A DNA stretch of 64,000 nucleotides, from contig CM068377.1 of assembly GCA_034770075.1 (NCBI GenBank), positions 52,694,275 through 52,758,274 of the forward strand, written 5' to 3'. Positions 55,730 through 64,000 of the stretch are shown piece after piece; positions within the stretch are counted from its first letter, which is position 1; each line of letters opens with the position of its first letter. The DNA is from Aralia elata. Its lineage: Eukaryota > Streptophyta > Magnoliopsida > Apiales > Araliaceae. Below the pieces are notes generated by a model, which was not told the DNA's origin, ran no database searches, and was given only the letters and a program-made list of their open reading frames with translations. Made by a program: the position numbers and the translations under genes.

Positions 55730-56544
55730 GCTTACAAGAAAGGTTGGGAACTCAGTTGAGATTGAGTATAGCTTATCATCCTCAAACGGATAGGCAAAGA
55801 GAACGAACGATTCAGACACTTGAAGACATGCTTAGAGCATGTGTGATGGATTTTAATGGCAGCTGGGATAATCATCTACCATTAGTGGAGTTTGCCTATC
55901 ATAATAGTTATCATGCGAATATTGGCATGCCGCCATATAAAGCATTATACGGGAGGAAGTGTCGAACACCTTTGTGTTGGGACGAAGTCGGTGAACAGAG
56001 ACTGTTGGGACCTGAATTGGTGTAGCAGACCGTGGATGTCGGCAAAGTGATAAGAGCTCGACTGATAGCGGCTCAGGATAGACAGAAAAAATATGCTGAT
56101 TTACATCGTCAGAAGGGAGACTTTGACGTGGTCAGTTTTGTATTTTTGAAGGTATTTCCCTGGAAAGGGAAGATCAGATTTAGGAAGAAAGGAAAATTGA
56201 GTCCCCGGTTCGTAGGGCCATTTGAAGATTTAAAGAGGGTAGGTGACGTGGCGTACGAGGTAGCTTTACCTCCTGAACTTGAGCACATTCACAATTTGTT
56301 TCACATTTCCGTGTTGCGGCCATATAAACCCGACTACAAGCATGTGATATCCTATGAACCGATTCAAGTAGAGCGAGACTTGTCATATGAAGAGATTCAT
56401 GTCCAGATATTAGATAGGAAGGAGTAGACGTTAAGAAACAAGGTCATTTATTCGGTCATAGTCCTTTGGAGGAACCACAAGGCTGAAGAAGCTGTGTGGG
56501 AACTCGAAGAGAAGATGAGAAAGAATTATCCGCATCTTTTTTAG
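55730..56544 (+). pseudogene. T1 integrase C-terminal part and chromodomain
   Basis: The frame runs from SLQERLGTQ to a TAG at 56542-56544. It contains the integrase Glu, in RQRERT where T2 has GQSERT. The C-terminal integrase region and the chromodomain follow. Stops at 56023-56025 and 56425-56427 each replace a Gln codon (CAG to TAG) relative to T2. The final TAG replaces the last Glu codon. The start is cut by A2. Confidence 0.93.
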
Positions 56545-56601
56545 TGAACCCATGTTAAGTTTTTTGTACCTAAGTTGTAATTCTGGGGACATAATTCTTA
56601 T

Positions 56602-56613
56602 AAGGGAGGAGGA
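56602..56613 (+). promoter_or_regulatory. T1 polypurine tract
   Basis: AAGGGAGGAGGA directly precedes the 3' LTR. It is shorter than in T2. Confidence 0.88.
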
Positions 56614-57152
56614 TGTAACGACTGTGAATTTTGGATAGCTTTGTAATTTGAATTTATATATATTAATGAATATTATGAATTTTAATAACATTGTTGTGCG
56701 TTACGTGTTTAAAGGTTTTGTGGCGACCTGGATTATGTGAATGCATGAAGTTTACGTGTTATAGTTTTGTATAAGTGAATAAATTAATTTCGTGGGATAT
56801 CGCTAAATTACTATTCACGGACATTATTCACGCCATAATATTTTTACGTATTTTTCGATTTCTATTATTTTCGTTAAAGCGTGTATGTGATGAGATAATT
56901 TTTTTAGGCATTAGAATATTTATTTGAGCTCGTTAGTGATTTAATTTGTATCCGAATTGTTTTATATGGGTTTTCCAAATAATAATGGACAAACCCCGTA
57001 TTTATTATTTTTATCCATCCCAATATTTTATGGGATAATCTATTTTAATTTTAGGTAGAGTTATTAAGCAAATTTGGTACAAATAAGGAAGTATTCGGGT
57101 ATGGGAGACCAAATGGGTGTATTAATTTGAGTGTGTTGCTAATTTGGGGAAC
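56614..57152 (+). repeat. T1 3' LTR, first part
   Basis: It starts TGTAACGACTGTGAATTT and is alignable to the T2 LTR with many changes. It is cut by A4 after GGAAC and continues at 63460. Confidence 0.9.
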
Positions 57153-59064
57153 TGATAAGTGTGTTTTATATACACAAATTGGGTACTTTTGGCCTTGATA
57201 ATTTATAAGTCTTTAGCTATTTCGTTTGGTTTGTATGTATTTTTCCCTTATTGTTGAATTGTGTGGTTTTGTATGCTTTTATGTGTTTTTACTTTGTTTT
57301 GTAGGAATTGAAATAAAAGTCACTTGGATCAATGCGTTTTTGGCTTGAATTTGGCATTCCAGCTACTTGTTTCTCAATTTGACCCATAATCCAATCTGAA
57401 TCTCTCAAAACTCAAAGCACGAAAGTTGTAGATCTTTGTCGTAGCTTTCCAGAACATCTTGAATCATCCAATTTGAAGTTCGTATGAAAGAGTTATGGTC
57501 ATTTTACCATCGGCTTTGGCATGAATTTTACACAGTAGTTACTTCGGGCTCAATTTGAGCTTGCTCCGGCCAATTTCTCGACAAATGCCAATTCTGAAAG
57601 TTGTAGAGCTACTTCGCATCTTTCCGTAGCCTTTTGAATCGCCTAAATCCGATTTCGGACGAAGAAGTTATGACCATTTTTCCAACAGACATTCGAAACA
57701 GATTCGGGGTACAAAGTTTCAGCGTCGGGGCGCGGATTTTCAGGCTTATTTTTGGCGCCGAGGTGAGCTCAGCACCGAGGTGGGAAATTTCAGGCCATTT
57801 TTGGGTGTCGGGGCGGGAACTCCCTCGATGTTGTCGGATTTCGCGATTTTTGACCCAAATTTGAATGCTAGGATAGGGTTTCTCATATCCAACTCATATA
57901 ACATCTTGGGGGCAGCTGGAATAGGCATTCTTACACCATCTAACACTTCTAACATCAAATCTAGAGAGGGGAACATACCAAATACATCCAATTAGTAGGC
58001 CAAAGTGCTAAAATCTAGCTACATCAAGCAAGGACAAAGAGCAAACACATCAAGGATTGCAAAATCAAGAAGAAGCTAGTGTTCATTTTCAACCCATCAA
58101 ACATCATATGAAAATATACAAAAGTGGTTTTATCTCTAGTTTCACTTCTATTTTGTAATCCAACATGATGTATAAGTTGAATATGATGTTATTTGTAGTT
58201 ACCATGAACTAGAACTCATTTTCTAAGATTTTAATAGAACCCATCACATAGTTTGAATTGATTTCTCTCTTTGATATTTGTTAATTATTTGTGAATTGGG
58301 TATCATAATTTGTGCTTTATATATTAATTACCTAGCTAGTAATTACCTTGGGAACCTATATAAAATTGAGAAATGGATTATAGTATTAAGACCTTGTTAA
58401 GATATCATGTGAAAATTAGATATTCCTATGGGTAATTTATAAAATTAAGTGACGTGTGTTTTATTTACTATCCTCATGAATAGATAATTTGATTGTATTT
58501 AGGATAGACATATACCTAAATACCACATGTATCCATTTGAGAATCCATGCTTAATGATTTCTATTGCGAAAGTTCGTAATTGATAGGGTGATTAATGAGA
58601 TTTGGTGACACGTGTCTTGTTAATTATTCTTGATATTGGATTCTTGCTAGTGTGTAGAATAGAGATATATTTATACACCGCATTAGGAAATACATATTTG
58701 ACCATCGAGAGAGGCTTGTATATACTTGTGAATTCTCGGATAACAATTTTTCTGATTTAACTAGTTGAAAAGAGAGAGTTAGGATATTTAAATGAAGTGT
58801 TGGAGGAAATTGTGATCTTAGACTTGTTAATATTAGATTTCATTATCTTAACGCTTTCCAAAGTTTTCAATTACTTGTTTTCCTTTATTAATGCAAAATA
58901 ACAAAAACATTAATCGTTTGTTTAAATAAGATTGAGATGATAAAATGTTAGTACTTGAAAAAGATTAGTAATAATTCCTCGTGGGATCGGTACTCTACTT
59001 ACTCTTTATTACTTGTTGACCGCGTATACTTGCGCGTCTTTGTCATTATATAAATCGGACAACA
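57153..59064 (+). repeat. A4 5' LTR
   Basis: It starts TGATAAGTG and ends GGACAACA. Two direct modules (57425-57507 and 57600-57682) are followed by a GC-rich cassette (57710-57830) different in sequence from those of A1 and A2. The frames at 57634-57995 run through that cassette and are not credible genes. Confidence 0.9.
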
Positions 59065-59070
59065 AGTTTT

Positions 59071-59088
59071 TGGCGTTGTTGCCGGGGA
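59071..59088 (+). promoter_or_regulatory. A4 primer binding site (Asp-tRNA, two changes)
   Basis: TGGCGTTGTTGCCGGGGA differs from the A1 site by CC to TT, as expected from cytosine deamination. Confidence 0.8.
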
Positions 59089-59213
59089 ATTGTTTTTCTA
59101 GTGAGTTTCCAATATTAATTACAATCAAATTGATCTTTAAATCAAACTTGTATATAAATTTGTTTTTTCTTTATTTTAACATTTTTCTGTTTTAATGCAT
59201 TACGAGGTACACC

Positions 59214-60258
59214 ATGGATAGCTATAATGAGCAATGACCTTACACGTGCATGACTCAACCAAGTGCGGTAGGAAGGTTTGGACTCGAGGAACTTTCACCA
59301 CAAACGGAGTTAGTTTTGAGGATTCGTGAGGCGTTTGAAGCATAATCTATTCAAAAAGATAGCAGTTACGTATGATTATTATGCTGACAATCATCCGAGT
59401 CGTCAATGCACTGTCAGTTTTGGACCGGTACAATACGGTGGTGATTACCTCAATAACTATGCTTATCCCGATTATCACCAAGATTTGGGGTATCACCTGG
59501 ATTCTACATGGACCTACAATTATGAAGATCAATACTATGCTCCAAGTCCAACATATGCACCAGAATTCTCATGTCCACCTCCATTGCCACAAGAAGAAAA
59601 TTCAAGTTTTGTGGAACTCATGTCTAGGATCATAGCAAACCAAGAGGAGATAGTGATGAGTCAGGAAACATCAACCCAATACCTTAATAATCAGATGGAA
59701 TAACTCATCAATACCTCAACCAATGGTCCTCATTTTATGGAAGTCAAAATTGATGGAAAGCCCGAGCAAAATCTGCAACTGGATTAGCCTCAAAAGATAG
59801 AAATAGAGGAGACAATTGGGGATAAGGAGAACACAGTCGTCGAAGAGTTTTGTATGAGCTCAAACGAAGATGAGTCAATTGTGTTAGTGCTCCAAGTGCC
59901 TTCTCCACCAAAGTTCACGAATCCAGTCAGTTTTGCAAAACCGTGTCTACTTGGTAGTCATGTCGTCGGCAAGGCTCTTTATGTAATGAGAGCTAGCACA
60001 ACTTTGAAGCCATAGTAGGCCGAGGAAAAGAAGATAGAAGAAGAGCCCATTGTTCTTGACAAGTCCCAATGCCCCAATCTTATCACAGACACAACGGAGG
60101 AAGCACCTAGTTTTTTGACATTTAAAATTGAGAACTTATCTACAAAAAGCAAGCTAGGTGACTTTAACTCAGTGGCTATCACCAATGGGAACCTCCCAAA
60201 AGCTATATGGCTATTAATGGATGGTGGGTTCCTCAATTATCGAAGGGAAATTGGATAA
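59214..60258 (+). pseudogene. A4 broken coding region, possibly gag-derived
   Basis: The ATG at 59214 in a good context opens a frame beginning MDSYNEQ. It has a stop after codon 7, another stop, and a frameshift near 59360. The longest open part is 59326-59703, with many Tyr and Pro residues and a stretch SSFVELMSRIIANQEEIV. That resembles the short amphipathic segment late in Athila/Tat gag proteins, but the capsid core is absent. Reading on past four more stops it reaches a TAA at 60256-60258. A1 has lost this region entirely. Identity as gag is only a suggestion. Confidence 0.5.
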
Positions 60259-60965
60259 AAAGAGGGAGTTAATCAGGCCGAAGACTTTAAAACAAGCGCT
60301 TCTTAGGAGGTAACCCAAGTTTATTGTTTTGCTTTTGATTTTATATAATTGCTTTTTAGTTTGTTTAATTTCATTTTAATTTCTTTAGTCAATTGCTTTC
60401 AGGTACTGAATACTAAGCAAATTGGTGTGCGCTCCCAACTTAGGGGACTTGAAAGATGATATTAATGGTGTTTGACACGTTCTAAGGGAAGTCTTCTATT
60501 TTATATTTTTTTCTATTTCGGACATTGAGGACAATGTCAAGTTTAAGTTTGGGGGTATGGGCTTTAGTATTTAGTATTTATGTTTTTAATTTAGTATTTG
60601 TGTGTTGTCAGTGTGTTTTTCTTTTGAAAAAAAAAATTTATTTATTTTTAAGATGTGTCCCTTGAGCATTGATTTAATTTGATTTATCCATGGTCAATGA
60701 TAACAACTTGTTTGAATTGATTATAACTCATGGAAAATGGATAAATATTGCTTAGTCTTTGTGCTTAATCGTTATTGTTGGTTATTATTTTTCTTATGCG
60801 TCCTTTCACTCTTTTGCACCTACCCATGAGTAAGGAGCTAGTTGTATGCTTAGAGAAGGCTTTTATAACCGAATGCTTGTGGAAAATATCTATAAACTCT
60901 AGAACTCGTTTAAACATCACTCGAAGCAAGGTGTCCAAATTTGTTGTGTTTGAATTGATGGTCAT

Positions 60966-61172
60966 GTGGTGAGTTGAGATGGAGCATAAAACGCACTCAC
61001 TCATGGACACATGTGTAGGAGAGATAAAGTGTAAAATGCACTCTCTTATAATTGTGATTAAAGAAAGAAAATTGTATATTGCAAATCTTGCAAGGGGTTG
61101 AGGTTGAGCGTAAAATGCACTCACCCATATGAGCGTGCTTAAGGTTGAGATGGAGCATAAAATGCACTCACC
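60966..61172 (+). repeat. Hairpin array in A4 internal region
   Basis: Four units match those of A1 (32192-32394), several with CG changed to TG or CA. The matching antisense frame is at 60765-61124. Confidence 0.7.
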
Positions 61173-61540
61173 TATAGCCCTTGGTTCTCAAAATTTTTGG
61201 AATTGTGATTTGTATACCTTTTGTATTGAGTGATGTATTAAGCATGTTGTTTTGGGGTTTATTTTGATTATTTCATAAGGTAATGTGGTTGCATAACTTC
61301 ATCCGAGCTTGATTGGTTTAGTGTTATTGGGTACTCGCACACACACGGAAGGGACTTAAAGTAAGCTATGACTAGTTAATTGTAAATCTAGACTTGCAAC
61401 GTTTTGAAAGTTTCCTTGAGTTTTCATGTGTTTATGCTTTTTGACCATTAGTTAGCTTTTTAATTCATTGCTCAAGTTAGTTTATTTAGAAATGTTTAAT
61501 TTTGATAGTTAGTGTGTTTTGTTTGAGGACAAACAAAGAT

Positions 61541-61557
61541 TTAAGTTTTGGGGTATT
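61541..61557 (+). promoter_or_regulatory. A4 polypurine tract region
   Basis: TTAAGTTTTGGGGTATT precedes the 3' LTR. One G of the A1 tract is T here. Confidence 0.72.
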
Positions 61558-63454
61558 TGATGAGTGTGTTTTATATACACAAATTGGGTACTTTTGGCCT
61601 TGATAATTTGTAAGTCTTTAGCAATTTCGTTTAGTTTGTATGTATTTTTCCCTTATTGTTGAATTGTGTGGTTTTGTATGTTTTTATGTGTTTTTACTTT
61701 ATTTTATAGGAATTGAAATAAAAGCCCCTTGGATCAATGCATTTTTTGGCTAGAATTTGGCATTCCAGCTGCTTGTTTCTCAATTTGACCCATGATCCAA
61801 TTCGAATCTCTCAAAACTCAAAGAACAAAAGTTGTAGATATTTGTCTTAGCTTTCCAGAACATCTTGAATCATCCAATTTAAAGTTCTTGTCAAAGGGTT
61901 ATGGTCATTTTACCATCGGATTTGGCATGAATTTTACGTAATAGTTACTTCAAGCTCTATTGGAGCCTTGCTCCGGCCAATTTCTCGACGAGCTCCAGTT
62001 ATGAAAGTTGTAGAACTACTTCTTAGCTTTCTGTACCCTTTTGAATCGCCTAAATCTGAGTTCGGACGAAGAAGTTATGACTATTGTTTCAACAGACGTC
62101 GAAACTGATTCGGGGTACAGAGTTTCAGCGCTGGGGCGCGGATTTTTAGGCTTAGTTTTGGCGCCGGGCGGGAAATTTCAGGCCATTTTTGGGTGCCGGG
62201 GTGGGAACTCCCTGGATGCAGTCGGATTTCGCGATTTTTGACCCAAATTTGATGGTTAGGTTAGGGTTTCTCGTACCCAACTCATATAACATCTTGGGGC
62301 GGCTGAAATAGGCATTCTTACACCATCTAACGCTTCTAACAACAAATCTAGAGAGGGGAAGCTACCAAATACATCCAATTAGAGGGCCAAAGTACTAAAA
62401 TCAAGCTACATCAAGCAAGACCAAAGAGCAAAAATATCAAGGATTGCAAAATCAAGAAGGAAAATCTAGTGTTCATTTTTAACCCATCAAACATCACATC
62501 AAAATCTACAACAGTGGTTTTATCTCTAGTTTCCCTTTTATTTTGTAATCCAACATGATGTATAAATTGAATATGATGTTATTTGTAGTTACCATGAACT
62601 AGAACTCATTTTCTAAGATTTTAATAGAACTTATCACATAATTTGAATTGATTTCTCTCTTTGATGTTGGTTAATCATTTGTGAATTGGGTAACATAATT
62701 TGTGCTTTATATATTAATTACCTAGCTAGTAATTACCTTGGGAACCTATATGAAATTGAGAAATGGATTATAATGTTCAGACCTTGTTATGATATAATGT
62801 GAAAATTAGATATTCCTATAGGTAATTTATGAAATTAAGTGACGTGTGTTTTATTTACTATCATCATGAATAGATAATTTGATTGTATTTAGGATAGACA
62901 TATACCTAAATACCATATGTATCCATTTGAGAATCTATGCTTAATGATTTTTAGTGCGAAAGTTGGTAATTGATAGGGTGATTAATGAAATTTGGTGACA
63001 CGTATCTTGTTAATTATTCTTGATACTAGATTCTTGGTAGTGTGTAGAATAGAGATATATCTATACACCGTATTAGGAAATACGTATTTGACCATCGAGA
63101 GAGTCTTGTATATACTTTTGAATTCTCGGATAACAATTCTTGTGATTTAACTAGTTGAAAAGAGAGAGTTAGGATATTTAAATGAAGTGTTGGGGGAAAT
63201 TGTGATCTTAGACTTGTTAATATTAGATTTCATTATCTTAACACTTTCCATAGTTTTCGATTACTTGTTTTCCTTTATTAATGCAAAAAAACAAAAACAT
63301 TAATCGTTTGTTTAAATAAGATTGAGATGATAAAATGTTAGTACTTGGACAAGATTAGTAATAATTCCTCGTGGGATCGATACTCTACTTATTCTTTATT
63401 CTTTGTTGACCGCGTATATTTGTGTGTATTTGTCATTATATAAATCGGACTATA
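61558..63454 (+). repeat. A4 3' LTR
   Basis: It starts TGATGAGTG. Modules are at 61831-61913 and 62007-62089, with the GC-rich cassette at about 62105-62225. It is followed by GGAAC and the continued T1 LTR. Confidence 0.9.
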
Positions 63455-63459
63455 GGAAC

Positions 63460-64000
63460 CACCTAACTCTTTAGACCAATAGAAATTTAGGAGGAGACAT
63501 TCTAAGCCAATGAGGAGTGAGCAAGAAGGGAGTGGTCGGATGAAGTGGCCTTGAGCCAAGTATTTTGCCTTGGAATTCCTTATTTGCACAATATTCTTCT
63601 TGAATGTTAAACCCACTCGAGTGAACTCCCTTCATTCTCCTGAAGTTCCCTTCAATCTCCCATTCCATTCCAATATTCTTCCCCTATCATTTCCAAGTTG
63701 CTGCAGAATTAAGAGAGAATATAGAGAGAGAAGGAGAAGAAATAAAGAAGAAGAAATAGAGAGAGAAAGAGAGTTTCTACAGAGAGAAATATGTGGGTTT
63801 GTTCAGGAGAAAGCCAAGAAGAAGAAGAAGAGAGAGCTTCAAGCTCTAACCAAGTCTTTTTTCATCAAAGAGCAAGAATCAAGAGGTAAACATCAACCAT
63901 AACCCTTTTCTTTCAATATTTCAAGCTTTCTTGGTTTTGAAGCTTATATGCGTTCTTCCAAGCCTCATATCAGATATCTAGAGAGAGGGAGGCTACAAAA
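63460..64000 (+). repeat. T1 3' LTR, continued to window end
   Basis: It aligns with T2 from the GGGAACCACC region onward, and a GA-rich leader occupies 63700-63880. The donor AGAG followed by GTAAAC has its intron from 63886. The frame at 63570-63902 runs through this leader and is not a gene. The LTR is cut by the window edge. Confidence 0.85.
63882..63891 (+). promoter_or_regulatory. Candidate splice donor in T1 LTR
   Basis: AGAG followed by GTAAAC, then CATCAACC-like sequence as in T2 at 10089-10105. The two LTRs have otherwise diverged a great deal in the leader, so the retention is notable. Confidence 0.5.

Larger units (their letters stand above)
57153..63454 (+). mobile_element. A4: older Asp-primed element with a decayed gag-like gene, 6.3 kb
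   Basis: LTRs at 57153-59064 (1912 bp) and 61558-63454 (1897 bp) differ much more than those of A1. GGAAC flanks the element (57148-57152 and 63455-63459). The 3' LTR ends in TA, not CA. The internal 2.49 kb has a broken coding region, the CTTGGG hairpin relic, a four-unit hairpin array and the PPT. It belongs to the same superfamily as A1 and A2. It inserted into the T1 LTR. Confidence 0.92.
1..64000 (+). mobile_element. T1: outermost Tekay-type chromovirus, in three pieces
   Basis: T1 is the host for everything else in the window. Its pieces are 1-3718 (end of the leader, gag, protease, RT, RNase H, start of integrase), 55730-57152 (rest of integrase, chromodomain, PPT, start of the 3' LTR) and 63460-64000 (3' LTR continued past the window edge). 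All pieces are on the + strand and align in order to the intact element T2. About 95 bp of integrase, measured against T2, is missing between the first two pieces. A2 separates pieces one and two, and A4 separates two and three with a perfect GGAAC duplication. The 5' LTR lies outside the window. That the pieces were once one element is inferred from collinearity. Confidence 0.85.

Noticed and set aside
63570..63902. A 110-codon Lys/Glu/Arg-rich frame at the window end
   Set aside because: It is the GA-rich leader of the T1 LTR read as codons. The T2 equivalent (9760-10008) is likewise low complexity.

Overview
This window is plant nuclear DNA, AT-rich and made almost entirely of long terminal repeat (LTR) retrotransposons nested inside one another. 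I find no host gene, rRNA gene or CRISPR array. The signs of a flowering plant are Ty3/gypsy chromoviruses of the Tekay/Del type with LTRs of 3 to 5 kb, initiator-Met tRNA and Asp-tRNA primer sites, and a Ty1/copia element. The setting is probably repeat-rich heterochromatin of a large-genome species. I cannot name the species.

Layout, using local names. T1 is the outermost element, an old chromovirus on the + strand. Its gag-pol starts at 66, breaks in the integrase at about 3718, resumes at 55730 and runs into its 3' LTR (56614-57152, then 63460 to the window end). A2, an Asp-primed non-coding element, sits in the T1 integrase (28095-55729). Inside A2 are M (minus-strand chromovirus, LTR X 23304-28094 plus leader), A1 (young 5-kb element, 29562-34587) and C2 (copia, 35851-54030). 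M was hit by Y (minus-strand LTR piece, 3719-8567, itself holding solo LTR S1 at 5047-8286) and by C1 (copia solo LTR, 8847-23230). C1 in turn contains T2 (9169-21728), an intact chromovirus. C2 holds two solo LTRs of one family in opposite orientation (L1 41925-47637 and L2 47817-51753), and L1 holds copia solo LTR C3 (43529-45346). A4 (57153-63454) sits in the T1 3' LTR. Target site duplications support most of these joins: ATTGA for T2, ATATT for S1, AAGTT for A1, ATCTT for C2, AGTCT for L1, GGTAC for L2, AGTTA for C3 and GGAAC for A4.

T2 is the only element with an intact polyprotein (1503 codons, every catalytic motif present). Its LTRs differ by only about 0.5 percent by eye, so it is recent. 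A1 is also recent (about 5 differences in 1818 bp) but has no sense coding region, so it must have moved with proteins from elsewhere. T1, A4, C2 and A2 are decayed, often by changes that look like deamination of methylated cytosine.

The observations I would check first are these. An ~83-nt module linked to a GC-rich palindromic cassette recurs in the LTRs of unrelated families, in both orientations. An extra coiled-coil ORF lies upstream of gag in T2, with a counterpart in M. Matching splice donors sit in every chromovirus LTR, with acceptors next to the start codons. Four hairpins in the copia leader share a palindromic GTGCAC apex. The copia 5' LTR is a mosaic that looks gene-converted.
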